A DNA stretch of 64,000 nucleotides from AC-32 sp963755635 (GCA_963755635.1 CAVWKS010000011.1:62001-126000); one strand, 5' to 3'. Shown: positions 44,597 to 52,827, counted from the first letter of the stretch. The notes: generated from the letters alone by a model not told the origin. Numbers and translations: made by a program.

Positions 44597-45754
44597 TTAG
44601 CCCATGCCCACCTTTTGGGCTTGCTGCAGGGACTTGCCCTCGGTCTTGATCGACGGCGCGAGCATGACCTCGGCCTTCTGGAAGTCGTGAATCGACTCGT
44701 AGCCGCAGGTCGCCATCGACGTCCGGAGCGCGCCCATCAGGTTCAGCGTCCCGTCGTTCTCGGTCGCCGGGCCGATCACGATCTGCTCGAGCGTCGCGCT
44801 CTGGTCGACCGCCACGCGCGCCCCGCGCGGCAGGGTCGGATGGAACGTCGCCATCCCCCAGTGGTAGCCGCGGCCAGGCGCCTCTTTCGCCCGCGCCAGG
44901 GGCGAGCCGACCATGACCGCGTCGGCGCCGCAGGCGACCGCCTTGGCGATGTCGCCGCCGGTGCGCATGCCGCCGTCGGCGATCACGTTGACGTACTTGC
45001 CGGTCTCGAGCAGGTGCTGCACGCGCGCCGCCGCCGCGTCGGAGATCGCCGTCGCCTGCGGGACGCCGACACCCAGGACGCCGCGCGTCGTGCACGCCTG
45101 CCCCGGCCCGACGCCGACCAGGACGCCCTCGGCTCCGGTGCGCATCAGGTGCAGCGCCGTCTGGTACGACGCGCAGCCGCCGACGATCGCGGGCACCGGC
45201 AGCGACGCGATGAACTCCTTCAGGTTGAGCGCGTGCCCGTTCGAGGAGACGTGCTCGGCGGAGACGACCGTCCCCTGGATGACGAGAATGTCGAGCCCCG
45301 CGTCCAGCGCGACCTCGTAGTAGTCGCGCACTTTCTGCGGCGTCAGCGAGCCGGCCGCGAGCACGCCCGCGTCCTTGATCTCGCGAATGCGCTTGGCGAT
45401 CAGCTCGGGCTTGACCGGCTCGGCGTAGATCTTCTGCATGCCCGCGGTGGCACGCTCCTTCGGCAGCTTCGCGATCTTCGCCAGCTGGCCGTCGGCGTCC
45501 TCGTAGCGGGAGAAGATCCCCTCGAGGTTGAGCACGCCCAGGCCGCCGAGCTTGCCGAGCTCGATCGCGATCCTGGGCGAGACGACGCCGTCCATCGCCG
45601 AGGCGAGGAGCGGCAGCTCGAGCAGGTGCGGGCCGAGCTTCCAGCCGATGTCGACGTCCTGTGGATCGCGCGTGCGGCGGGACGGCACGATCGCGATGTC
45701 GTCGAAGCCGTAGGCCTGACGCGCCTTCTTGCCTCTCCCGATCTCTACTTCCAC
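44597..45754 (-). CDS. guaB3: IMP dehydrogenase-related protein GuaB3
   Basis: 385 residues from GTG 45754. RQAYGFDDIAIVPSRRTRDP opens the (beta/alpha)8 barrel, with the catalytic Cys loop near GVGPGQACTTRGVLGVGVPQ (IMPDH signature G-x-x-C-x-T). No CBS pair is present, and HPTLPRGARVAVDQ lies where the flap is. These features define the actinobacterial GuaB3 family, which co-occurs with guaB1/guaB2. No separate guaB with CBS domains is in the window, so GuaB3 could be the acting IMPDH or a paralogue. It sits directly before guaA on the same strand. Confidence 0.88.
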   Translation of the reverse strand: MEVEIGRGKKARQAYGFDDIAIVPSRRTRDPQDVDIGWKLGPHLLELPLLASAMDGVVSPRIAIELGKLGGLGVLNLEGIFSRYEDADGQLAKIAKLPKERATAGMQKIYAEPVKPELIAKRIREIKDAGVLAAGSLTPQKVRDYYEVALDAGLDILVIQGTVVSAEHVSSNGHALNLKEFIASLPVPAIVGGCASYQTALHLMRTGAEGVLVGVGPGQACTTRGVLGVGVPQATAISDAAAARVQHLLETGKYVNVIADGGMRTGGDIAKAVACGADAVMVGSPLARAKEAPGRGYHWGMATFHPTLPRGARVAVDQSATLEQIVIGPATENDGTLNLMGALRTSMATCGYESIHDFQKAEVMLAPSIKTEGKSLQQAQKVGMG

Positions 45755-45788
45755 AGGGACCGGCGATCGTAGCAACGTCGCTGGACGA

Positions 45789-46745
45789 TCACGTTTCCGC
45801 GACCGGCTCCAGCTGCGCGACCTCGACGCCGCCGACCAGCCGGCCGGCCTCGCGCTCCTCGAAGCGGCCCGCGCCGAGCTCGAGAGTCGACGCCGCGCCG
45901 GCCGCAACCGCGAAGCGGAGCGCCTCCTCGTCGGAGCGCCCGTCGAGCCGGGAGGCGATGAAGCCTGCGAGCAGGACATCGCCGGAGCCGACCGCGGAGA
46001 CCGGGTCGACGCGCGGGGCCAGGGCCCGGTAGCGGCGCGGCTCACGCTCGGAGCGGAGCAGCGCCCAGCAGCCTGACTCGCGCGTGATCAGGACGTTCCG
46101 CGCGCCGAGCTCGGCGATCGCCTCGAGGCCGCCGAGAAAGTCGTCGTCGTCGTGGAACTCCTGGCCGACGAGGCTCTCGGCCTCGCGCTCGTTCGGCGAG
46201 ACGAGGAACGGCTCGGAATGGGCGGCGAGGCGCAGCGGCTCGCCCTCGGAGTCGAGCACGGTCGAGACACCGCGGCGGTTCAGATCGCGGATCGCCTCCG
46301 CGTAGAACCCCGCGTCGATCGCGCGGGGCAGGGAGCCAGCGAAGATGACGTAGTCCGCGCCGCGCGAGAGGTAGACGAGCTTTTCGAGCAGCATCTCGAG
46401 CTCGTGCGGCTCGACGCGCGGGCCCCACTCGTTCACCTCGGTGTACGTGCCGCCGGTCGGGTCGACGATCGCGGTCGAGGTGCGCGAATCGTCCTCGATC
46501 CGGACGAAGTCGTTGAGGATCGCCTCGGCGGTCAGCTCCTCGACGATCCGCGTGCCGGGGCCGCCGCCCGCCAGCCCCGTGGCAACGACCGGCACGCCGA
46601 GTCGTTTCAGCGCGCGCGCGATGTTGATCCCCTTGCCGCCGGCGAGCGTCAGGCCTTCGCTCGCGCGGTGCCGCTGGCCGCGCTGGAAGTTCGGGACGGT
46701 CAGCGTGCGGTCGATCGCAGCGTTCATCGTCACCGTCACGATCAT
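45789..46745 (-). CDS. PfkB-family 1-phosphofructokinase-like carbohydrate kinase
   Basis: 318 residues from ATG 46745. VTVTMNAAIDRTLTVPNFQR and GGKGINIARALKRLG are the N-terminal PfkB pattern of 1-phosphofructokinase/tagatose-6-phosphate kinase (LacC/FruK). The C-terminal catalytic motif is VSAVGSGDVLLAGFIAS, with the base Asp in GSGD. It phosphorylates a sugar phosphate, fructose-1-phosphate being the usual substrate, but no PTS genes are nearby. ATG 46745 overlaps the upstream D-Ala carboxypeptidase stop by four bases (ATGA), so it is its co-transcribed downstream partner. Confidence 0.85.
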   Translation of the reverse strand: MIVTVTMNAAIDRTLTVPNFQRGQRHRASEGLTLAGGKGINIARALKRLGVPVVATGLAGGGPGTRIVEELTAEAILNDFVRIEDDSRTSTAIVDPTGGTYTEVNEWGPRVEPHELEMLLEKLVYLSRGADYVIFAGSLPRAIDAGFYAEAIRDLNRRGVSTVLDSEGEPLRLAAHSEPFLVSPNEREAESLVGQEFHDDDDFLGGLEAIAELGARNVLITRESGCWALLRSEREPRRYRALAPRVDPVSAVGSGDVLLAGFIASRLDGRSDEEALRFAVAAGAASTLELGAGRFEEREAGRLVGGVEVAQLEPVAET

Positions 46746-47857
46746 GAGAACCACCCCAGCACGTGATGGAGGGTACGCCCCGCGTACCACCCTGCGCGGC
46801 CGGCGAGCCCGGGGCGGGCGACCGAGCGCGACGCGACGAGCGGAACCACGCCGATCAGGCGACCCTCCTGGTAGACGCGGACCTGCCCGAGCGTCTGGCC
46901 CTTCGCCACGGGCAGCGAGACCGTGTCCGGGAAGACCACCCGCCGGACGAGCGGGCGGTCGACCCGCGCGACGGGCATGAACGAGCGCGCCGCGACGAGC
47001 GCTAGCGGGTGGCGGCCGTAGCCCAGCGCGGACTCCGCGTAGGCCCGGCCCGCGACGACCAGCCGAGGGTGCACGTACTGCGCGAACCCCCAGTCGAGCA
47101 GCTTCGCGAGGTCCCGGTTCCGGGTCGAGCGATCGGGGCTGCCGAGCAGCGTCGCGTAGATCGAGACGCCCTCGCGCCGCGCCGCAGCGACCTCGTTCCA
47201 GCCCGCCTCGGACGTGTGACCGGTCTTGACGCCGAAGATCCCCGGGTAGCTGTAGAGGAGGTCGTTCCAGGTGTGCAGCACGCGGCCGCCGGGGATCGTC
47301 GCGACGCGCATGCGCACGATCTGCCGGATGGCGGGCCGGTGCATCAGGATCCGCGCGAGGTAGGTGACGTCGCGCGCGCTCGAGACGTGGCCCGGCGCAT
47401 CCAGACCGTCCGGCCGGACGTAGTGCGTCGAGCGCAGCCCGAGCTGCCGCGCCCGCGCGTTCATCATGGCGACGAAGCGCGTCTCGCTGCCGTGGCCGAC
47501 GTACGAGGCGAGCGCGTCGGCGGCGTCGTTCGCGCTCGCAACCAGCGCGGCCTCCAGCAGGTCGCGAACGGTCAGCCGTTCGCCGGCGACGAGCCCCGCG
47601 GACGACTCTCCGACGGCGGCGGCCTCGGGGCTCACGGTCACGACGGCGTTCAGGCGCGTGTGCTCGAGCGTCAGCAGCACGGTCATCAGCTTCGTGACGC
47701 TCGCGATCGGCACGGACGCGCGCGCGTCGTGCGCGAGCAGGATCTCGCCGGTCGTGCCGTTCTCGACGAGCCAGGCCCGGCCGCTGACCTGCGGGACAGC
47801 GCCGAGCGCGGGGGCCGCGAGCACGAGGGCCGCGGCGGCTACAGCGACTGCTCTCAC
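46742..47857 (-). CDS. D-alanyl-D-alanine carboxypeptidase (PBP5/DacF-like, S11)
   Basis: Trims pentapeptide stems in the cell wall. GTG 47857 gives a signal peptide (AVAAAALVLAAPALGAVPQV). The nucleophile is in SVTKLMTVLLTLEH (S-x-x-K), followed by the S-x-N motif in ASANDAADAL and K-T-G in VKTGHTSEAGW. A C-terminal PBP5-like domain of ~100 residues (LPVAKGQTLGQVRVYQEGRL) precedes a hydrophobic/amphipathic end, GLAGRAGWYAGRTLHHVLGW, for membrane anchoring. 371 residues, normal length. Upstream neighbour is a LysM protein. Confidence 0.9.
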   Translation of the reverse strand: MRAVAVAAAALVLAAPALGAVPQVSGRAWLVENGTTGEILLAHDARASVPIASVTKLMTVLLTLEHTRLNAVVTVSPEAAAVGESSAGLVAGERLTVRDLLEAALVASANDAADALASYVGHGSETRFVAMMNARARQLGLRSTHYVRPDGLDAPGHVSSARDVTYLARILMHRPAIRQIVRMRVATIPGGRVLHTWNDLLYSYPGIFGVKTGHTSEAGWNEVAAARREGVSIYATLLGSPDRSTRNRDLAKLLDWGFAQYVHPRLVVAGRAYAESALGYGRHPLALVAARSFMPVARVDRPLVRRVVFPDTVSLPVAKGQTLGQVRVYQEGRLIGVVPLVASRSVARPGLAGRAGWYAGRTLHHVLGWFS

Positions 47858-47873
47858 CGGGCGGCGATTCTAC

Positions 47874-48191
47874 TCAGCGCACGCGAATCCGCTGCCCGAC
47901 CTCGAGCGCGTTCGGATCGACGTGCGGGTTGAGCACGAGCAGCGTGTCGACCGTCGTGTTGAACCGGATCGCGATGTCGGAGAGCGTCTCGCCGGCGCGG
48001 AGGCGGTAGTAGCGGCGCTGCCGCTTCGGCACCGGCGCGGTCTGCGTCACGACGGTCGGGATCGTGGTGGTGACCGGGGTCGATTTCGTCTCCAGGCCCG
48101 AGCGCACGAGCAGGACGCCGATGGTCACGACGAGCAGGAACGCTGCCGGAGCCCCGTAGCGCTTTGCCTCGGCGCGCCAGCCGCGGCTCAT
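47874..48191 (-). CDS. LysM-domain membrane-anchored protein
   Basis: 105 residues. A signal anchor (residues ~13-30, APAAFLLVVTIGVLLVRS) is followed by a Thr/Val-rich linker. One LysM domain lies at the C-terminus (YYRLRAGETLSDIAIRFNTT, LLVLNPHVDPNALEVGQRIR). LysM binds N-acetylglucosamine in peptidoglycan. It lies between pyrF and the carboxypeptidase gene on the minus strand, suggesting a small cell-wall cluster. No catalytic domain. Confidence 0.83.
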   Translation of the reverse strand: MSRGWRAEAKRYGAPAAFLLVVTIGVLLVRSGLETKSTPVTTTIPTVVTQTAPVPKRQRRYYRLRAGETLSDIAIRFNTTVDTLLVLNPHVDPNALEVGQRIRVR

Positions 48192-48194
48192 CCG

Positions 48195-49112
48195 CTACCA
48201 GCCGGAGACGGCCCAGATCTCGCGCTGCAGCCGCGCGGCCTCGAGCGCGGCGGCGGTGCGCCAATCCTCTTCGTTCGTACGGAACGCGTAGAGGATGCCG
48301 CGCGAGACACTCACGATTGCGCTGGCCGGGCCGCTCGTGAAGGCCCGTGCCAGGTCGGCCGCCGATGCGCCCTGCGCGCCGATGCCGGGCAGGAGCAGAA
48401 TTGCCTGAGGCATCAGCCGCCGCGCTTCCCCGACGGCGCGCGGGTAGGTCGCCCCGACAACCGCGCCGACGTTCGAAAGGCCCCGCTCGCCGACGGTCTC
48501 CTCGCCGAGCTCGTGGACGAGAGCGGCCAGGTGCTGCCAGAGCGGCCGCCCATTCGAGAGCACGAGGTCCTGGACGTCGGCGCCACCCTCGTTCGAGGTC
48601 TTGATCACGCAGAAGAGCCCGGCCCCGTGGCGACGGCTCGCCGACAGGAACGGCTCGAGCGAGTCTCGCCCGAGGTAGACGTTCACCGTCATCGCGTCGG
48701 CGACCGGAGGCTCCTCCCCACGCGGCTCGAGGTACGCGGCCGCGTACGCCCGCGCGGTCGAGCCGATGTCGCCGCGCTTCGCATCGGCGAGGACGAGCAG
48801 GCCGGCGGAGCGCGCGTAGTCGCAGACGTCCTCGAACGCGCGGAAGCCGTCGGCTCCCAGCGCCTCGAAGAAGGCGAGCTGAGGCTTCACGCCCACGACG
48901 TACGGCGCGACCGCATCGACGATCCCGCGGCAGAAACGGGCGCAGCCTTCCGCTGCCTCGGCCCGGTCGACGTGGACGTCGCCGACGAGCTCGACCGGCA
49001 GCAGGTCGGGGCGCGGGTCGAGCCCGACGATCAGCTGCGAATGCTTGTGCTCGACCGCCTCGGCGAGCCGGTCGGCGAAGAGCGAGGTGGCCAGGGCCGG
49101 CTCGGCGCTCAT
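48195..49112 (-). CDS. pyrF: Orotidine 5'-phosphate decarboxylase (type 2)
   Basis: Last step of UMP synthesis. LIVGLDPRPDLLPVELVGDV opens the barrel. VLADAKRGDIGSTARAYAAA is the catalytic D-x-K-x-x-D region. MTVNVYLGRDSLEPFLS and LLPGIGAQGASAADLARAF are the type 2 (PyrF2) markers, with a helical insertion typical of that subfamily. Two starts are possible; ATG 49112 is chosen because GAGAGAG precedes it, while GTG 49121 adds three residues. pyrE lies ~480 bases upstream in the same orientation, with the HU gene between them. Confidence 0.92.
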   Translation of the reverse strand: MSAEPALATSLFADRLAEAVEHKHSQLIVGLDPRPDLLPVELVGDVHVDRAEAAEGCARFCRGIVDAVAPYVVGVKPQLAFFEALGADGFRAFEDVCDYARSAGLLVLADAKRGDIGSTARAYAAAYLEPRGEEPPVADAMTVNVYLGRDSLEPFLSASRRHGAGLFCVIKTSNEGGADVQDLVLSNGRPLWQHLAALVHELGEETVGERGLSNVGAVVGATYPRAVGEARRLMPQAILLLPGIGAQGASAADLARAFTSGPASAIVSVSRGILYAFRTNEEDWRTAAALEAARLQREIWAVSGW

Positions 49113-49117
49113 CTCTC

Positions 49118-49528
49118 TCACAGGCTAGCGCGGCTTTCGGCCCGCGCAACGAGAGAGGGCCGCGTGTGCGGCCCTCTCGAAAAACCCTGAGCTCGCGCGG
49201 CTCTAGTACCGCCGCCGCCGCCGCCGCCATCGCCCATCCCGCCGCCGCCGCCGCTCTTGACGGCCTGCTTCAGCGAGCTGCCGGCGGAGAACTTCGGCAC
49301 CGTCGCCGCGGGGATCGTCACCTTCTGGCTCGGGTTGCGCGGATTGACGCCCTGCCGCTCCTTGCGGAACTGGGTCGAGAACTTCCCGAAGCCGGTGAAA
49401 TTGATCTCTCCGCCGCCCTTGAGGACGTCGGTGACCGTCTCGAGGAAGGTGTCGACCGCGTCGGCGGCCTCCCGCCTCGACATGTTGCCCTTCGACGCCA
49501 CCTTGTCCACGAACTCTTGCTTCGTCAC
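49118..49528 (-). CDS. hup: HU-family DNA-binding protein with Gly-rich extension
   Basis: A histone-like protein that bends DNA. GTG 49528 starts VTKQEFVDKVASKGNMSRRE. The HU core ends VNPRNPSQKVTIPAATVPKF and SAGSSLKQAVKS at residue ~91, and the hallmark GGEINFTGFGKF is present. After that come a Gly-rich stretch (GGGGGMGDGGGGGGG) and 22 residues that read through the hairpin at 49153. A one-base slip in the Gly run would end the protein at TAG 49204-49206 as Gly-rich-RY. That is more natural, giving ~108 residues. So the true 3' end is uncertain. Actinobacterial HU proteins carry Lys/Ala-rich tails; a Gly-rich one is unusual. Confidence 0.82.
   Translation of the reverse strand: MTKQEFVDKVASKGNMSRREAADAVDTFLETVTDVLKGGGEINFTGFGKFSTQFRKERQGVNPRNPSQKVTIPAATVPKFSAGSSLKQAVKSGGGGGMGDGGGGGGGTRAARAQGFSRGPHTRPSLVARAESRASL
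49153..49178 (-). terminator. Hairpin downstream of the HU gene
   Basis: GAGAGGGCCGC and GCGGCCCTCTC form a perfect 11-bp stem with a 4-base loop. On the minus strand it lies ~26 bases after the TAG that the HU gene would use if a frameshift exists in its Gly run; the open frame otherwise reads through it. It separates HU from pyrF. Confidence 0.6.
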
Positions 49529-49593
49529 GTCCGCTCCTCTCTTCCCGGTTTTCGTTTGAGCGCGCCTGAGCCTAACAGGTGCGCCCTTTCCGC

Positions 49594-50151
49594 TCAACCA
49601 TGCGGTTTTGCTGCACTTTTCCGCGCCTCGACGAGCTCGCCGGCCCGGAACAGCGCGCGGAGACGCACCCCGGCCTTCGCGAGAGCGTCCGCGCCTCCTT
49701 CCTCGCGATCGACCACGCAGACGGCGTGCCGGACGGTCAGCCCGGCCTCGCGTAGCGCCTCGATCGCCTCGGCTGCGGCGCCGCCGGACGTGACCACGTC
49801 CTCGATCAGGCAGACCAGCTCGCCCGGCTCGAACGCGCCCTCGATCCGGTTCGCGGTGCCGTATTCCTTCGCCTCGTCCCTCACGATCACGAACGGCAGG
49901 CCTGAAGCCAGCGAGGCCGCAGATGCGAGCGCGACCGCGCCGAGCACGGGGCACGCGAGCCTGACCGCCTCCGGTTCGAGCTCCTGCGCGGCGCTCGCGA
50001 GCTCCTCGCCGAGCGCGCGCAGGACGTCCGGCTGGGTCTCGAAGCGGAACTTGTCGAGGTAGTAGGACGAGCGGCGCCCGGAGCGCAGGACGAAGTCGCC
50101 CTCGAGGTAGGCGTGCTCGACGAGCGCGGCCGCGAGCTCTTGCCGGTCCAC
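49594..50151 (-). CDS. pyrE: Orotate phosphoribosyltransferase
   Basis: 185 residues from GTG 50151. GDFVLRSGRRSSYYLDKFRF is the N-terminal substrate-binding segment. The PRPP loop is LVCLIEDVVTSGGAAAEAIE (acidic pair E-D plus T-S-G-G). LPFVIVRDEAKEYGTANRIE is the flexible catalytic hood. It makes OMP from orotate and PRPP for the same pathway as pyrF, two genes downstream. The start overlaps the stop of the small membrane-protein gene by one base (TAGTG). Confidence 0.92.
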   Translation of the reverse strand: MDRQELAAALVEHAYLEGDFVLRSGRRSSYYLDKFRFETQPDVLRALGEELASAAQELEPEAVRLACPVLGAVALASAASLASGLPFVIVRDEAKEYGTANRIEGAFEPGELVCLIEDVVTSGGAAAEAIEALREAGLTVRHAVCVVDREEGGADALAKAGVRLRALFRAGELVEARKSAAKPHG

Positions 50152-50360
50152 TAGCGCGCCGCGTCGAGCAGCTCGCGGGCGTGCTCGAGCAGCTGATCCG
50201 CGCCCGGAGCGCCTTCGGCGAGCGAGACCATCGTGCCGTCGCCGAAGTAGAGCTCGACCCGCTCCTTGGTTCGCGCGGCGCGCCGCCGGAAGAGCACCGC
50301 CGCGATCGCGGAGCCCACGGCCAGGAGGAACCCGGTCAAGAAGCTACGCCGTTTCATCAT
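50151..50360 (-). CDS. Small membrane-anchored protein, unknown
   Basis: 69 residues from ATG 50360 (ATG 50357 equally likely; AAGAAGG lies just upstream). One helix (residues ~8-23, LTGFLLAVGSAIAAVL) is followed by RRRAARTKERVELYFGD and an acidic tail with leucines (DQLLEHARELLDAAR). It overlaps the roadblock gene by 17 bases and pyrE by one. No family recognised; with the roadblock partner it might be a membrane tether. Confidence 0.55.
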   Translation of the reverse strand: MMKRRSFLTGFLLAVGSAIAAVLFRRRAARTKERVELYFGDGTMVSLAEGAPGADQLLEHARELLDAAR

Positions 50361-50754
50361 CCTTCTTCTTGCGCGGCGTCCTCGCCCGGGGCCGCGGTTT
50401 CGGCTTGGGCTTCGGCTCCTCGCCGAGGCCGCGCAGGCAGCTCTTGAGGTCGTAGAAGACAAGGCCGACGGTGGGCTCCTCACGCGTGGTCGCGACGATC
50501 ACGCGGTCGCCGTCCGCGACGACGAAGACGCTCCCGCCCCGCAGCGCGACGTCGAGCTGGACGAGCTCCAGCCCGGCCTCGGGCCGGTGCTCCTCGGCCC
50601 CGCGCAGGAGCTCGAGCGCGGACTGCGCCAGCCGGCCCGCGCGCTCGTCGTCGACCGTCGAGGCGAGCACGGTGCCCTCTCGGTCGACCACGACAGCCGT
50701 CTCGATCTGGGTCGAGATCTCCGTCAGATCCCTGAGCGCCTCGGCCGTGGCCAT
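50344..50754 (-). CDS. Roadblock/LC7-domain protein with basic tail
   Basis: 136 residues from ATG 50754. TAVVVDREGTVLASTVDDER and VFVVADGDRVIVATTREEPT with GLVFYDLKSCL form the roadblock/LC7 (MglB-like) fold, a small alpha-beta platform that regulates Ras-like GTPases. The tail (PKPKPKPRPRARTPRKKKD, residues ~112-132) is Pro/Lys/Arg-rich and disordered. No MglA-type GTPase is in the window. The gene is coupled to the 69-residue membrane protein. Confidence 0.75.
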   Translation of the reverse strand: MATAEALRDLTEISTQIETAVVVDREGTVLASTVDDERAGRLAQSALELLRGAEEHRPEAGLELVQLDVALRGGSVFVVADGDRVIVATTREEPTVGLVFYDLKSCLRGLGEEPKPKPKPRPRARTPRKKKDDETA

Positions 50755-50788
50755 ACGCGCTGACGGTACCACCTTCCATACTCAGCCC

Positions 50789-51610
50789 ATGCGGTGGCTG
50801 CCCCAGCCGGTCCGGAAGTTCTTCGCCGACCGCGGGCCGCACCTCGCGGCCATGATCGCCTACTTCGCGCTGCTCTCGTTCGTGCCGCTCCTGTTCCTGA
50901 CGGTCTCGCTGCTCGGCCTCGCCAACCGGCCCGACGAGTCGAGCTACCTCGTGACCGAGCTCAAGCGCGCGTTCCCGGGCAGCTCCGTCGCGAGCATCGT
51001 GCACACGGTCGACGCGATCCGGGAACACGCGACCGCGCTCGGGATCGTCGGCGGCGCCGCGCTGGTCTGGGCCTCCCTCTCGCTGTTCAGCGTGCTCGAG
51101 TCCGCGATGAACATCGTCTACGGGCAGCCGAACCGTTCGTTCCTGCGCGGGAAGCTGCTCGCCGTCGGGCTGATGCTGCTCTCGCTCGTGACCCTCTTCC
51201 TCGGCCTGCTGATCGGCTCGTTCGGCTTCGACCTGCTCACGCGCTACGTCGGCTGGCTCGCCGGGAACTCGTACGTCGCCTACGGGCTATCGGTCGTCGT
51301 CTCGCTGCTCGGGATCTTCCTCTTCCTCGTCGCCGTCTACTACTTCCTGACCAACGTCGAGCACACCTTCGCGGACGTGCTGCCGGGCGCCGTGCTCGCG
51401 GCGCTCGCGCTCGAGGCGAGCTTCCAGGTGCTGCCGCTCTACGTCCGCTACTCGAACAACGTCGTCGCCCTGAAGGCGTTCGGCGGGCCCGCGCTGCTGC
51501 TCGTCTGGCTCTACGTGATGGCGAACGTGACCGTCTTCGGCGCGGAGATCAACTGGTGGATCGCCAATCGCGGGCGCCTCGAGCCAGAGGAGGCCGCCGG
51601 CCTAGCGTAG
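50789..51610 (+). CDS. YihY/virulence factor BrkB family membrane protein
   Basis: 273 residues with six membrane helices from ATG 50789. DRGPHLAAMIAYFALLSFVP is the family N-terminus. WASLSLFSVLESAMNIVYGQ and TNVEHTFADVLPGAVLAALA are conserved internal blocks, and NVTVFGAEINWWIANRGRLE is the C-terminal block. Once named RNase BN, the family has no confirmed enzyme function and is probably a transport or membrane-assembly protein. It is divergent from the roadblock gene with a 34-base gap and overlaps the convergent rdgB by nine bases. Confidence 0.87.
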   Translation: MRWLPQPVRKFFADRGPHLAAMIAYFALLSFVPLLFLTVSLLGLANRPDESSYLVTELKRAFPGSSVASIVHTVDAIREHATALGIVGGAALVWASLSLFSVLESAMNIVYGQPNRSFLRGKLLAVGLMLLSLVTLFLGLLIGSFGFDLLTRYVGWLAGNSYVAYGLSVVVSLLGIFLFLVAVYYFLTNVEHTFADVLPGAVLAALALEASFQVLPLYVRYSNNVVALKAFGGPALLLVWLYVMANVTVFGAEINWWIANRGRLEPEEAAGLA

Positions 51611-52147
51611 GAGGGCTTGGGCCGCGCGGGCGCGGTGGGAGTTCTCGCGCTTCCATTCGTTCCCGAGCTCGGCCACGGTTCGCTCCTCGCCGTCCGGGAC
51701 GAAGACCGGGTCGTAGCCGAACCCCTCGGAGCCGCGCGGCTCCGTCGAGATGCTGCCCTCGAGCGTTCCGGTGCCGCGCAGCTCGCTCCCGTCGGGGCCG
51801 AGCAGCACGAGCTCGCAGACGTAGCGCGCCCGCCGGTCCTCCGCGTCGCCGAGCTCCCGCAGCAGGCGCTCGACGGCAGGCAGGCCCTCCGGCGCGTAGC
51901 GGGCCGACCGGATCCCGGGCGCGCCGCCGAGCGCGGCCACCTCGAGCCCGGAGTCCTCGCCGAGCGTCGCGGCCTCGGGCCGGAGCTCCCGGCCGTACGC
52001 GGCCTTCGCCTTCGCGTTCTCGTAGTAGCTGTCGCTCCCCTCCTCCGGGTAGCCATCCGCGTCGAGCGCCTCCAGCTCCCAGGGCAGCAGCGCCGAGAGC
52101 TCACGCAGCTTGTTCGCGTTCCTAGAGCAGAGAACTAGTCGTCCCAG
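51602..52147 (-). CDS. rdgB: Non-canonical purine NTP pyrophosphatase (RdgB/HAM1), start codon not standard
   Basis: Hydrolyses ITP/XTP/dITP to protect nucleic acids. VLCSRNANKLRELSALLPWE is the start of the HAM1 fold, then YYENAKAKAAYGRE, LGEDSGLEVAALGGAPGIRS and GFGYDPVFVPDGEERTVAEL, all in one frame. There is no ATG, GTG or TTG before VLCSRN. The frame runs back through TAG-TTC-TC of the overlapping mgtC stop to a CTG at 52147, used here as the nominal start. A GTT (52135) or an indel in the junction are alternatives. The same TAGTTCTC junction precedes the HAD gene at 63706. Confidence 0.82.
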   Translation of the reverse strand: MGRLVLCSRNANKLRELSALLPWELEALDADGYPEEGSDSYYENAKAKAAYGRELRPEAATLGEDSGLEVAALGGAPGIRSARYAPEGLPAVERLLRELGDAEDRRARYVCELVLLGPDGSELRGTGTLEGSISTEPRGSEGFGYDPVFVPDGEERTVAELGNEWKRENSHRARAAQALLR

Positions 52148-52827
52148 CGGATCTCCAGCACGTGCTCGACGTCGGCCAGCCTGGCGACGATGGCGGCCGT
52201 GTCGGCGCGCGGCGGCAGCGTGACGTCGACCTCTACCAACCGGCGGTCGGCGTCGTAGCTGACCTCGAGCGACTGGAGGCGGGCGCCCTGCCCCTCCAGC
52301 GCCTCGATCAGCGGCGCCGGGCTTTCACCAGCCGGAAGCTGCACGAGCAGCCGGTTCGTCTGCGGCCGGAAGCGATCGATCGTCTGGTGCGCGAAGATCC
52401 GCAGGGGCCAGAGCGAGAACAGCACGAGCGCTGTGGTAATGACCGCCGCCGAGTAGTAACCGGCGCCGCTCGTCAAGCCGATCGCGGCCACGACCCAGAG
52501 CGTCGCCGCGGTCGTCAGCCCCCGCACCGCCACGCCTTGCCGGATGATCGCGCCGGCGCCGAGGAAGCCGATCCCGGTGACGATCTGGGCCGCGACCCGC
52601 GTCGGGTCGACGGTGCTGCCGTGCGTGAGGACGTCGTGGAAGCCGTAGGCCCCGGCGATCGTGAACAGCGCCGCGCCGAGCGAGACGAGCAGGTGCGTCC
52701 GGAAGCCCGCCTCCCGCTCGCGGATCTCCCGCTCGATGCCGACCGCGCCGCCGAGTGCCGCCGCCAGCGCAAGCCGTAGCAGCGCCTCCCCCCAGGAAAG
52801 CGACGGGAGGCTAGCCGCCAGCAGCAT
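52135..52827 (-). CDS. MgtC/SapB family membrane protein
   Basis: 230 residues. Four N-terminal helices carry LRLALAAALGGAVGIEREIR, LLVSLGAALFTIAG and GIGFLGAGAIIRQGVAVRGL with TTAATLWVVAAIGL, the conserved MgtC block. The cytoplasmic C-terminal ACT-like domain follows (~140-230, LEGQGARLQSLEVSYDADRR). MgtC proteins aid growth in low Mg2+ and acid; the biochemical role is unresolved. It overlaps the upstream rph by 17 bases and ends in the TAG shared with the rdgB junction. Confidence 0.88.
   Translation of the reverse strand: MLLAASLPSLSWGEALLRLALAAALGGAVGIEREIREREAGFRTHLLVSLGAALFTIAGAYGFHDVLTHGSTVDPTRVAAQIVTGIGFLGAGAIIRQGVAVRGLTTAATLWVVAAIGLTSGAGYYSAAVITTALVLFSLWPLRIFAHQTIDRFRPQTNRLLVQLPAGESPAPLIEALEGQGARLQSLEVSYDADRRLVEVDVTLPPRADTAAIVARLADVEHVLEIRWDD

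Noticed and set aside
49118..49203. Tail of the HU frame after the Gly run as real protein
   Set aside because: It reads through a strong hairpin and has no family likeness; kept in the coordinates only because no error can be proven.
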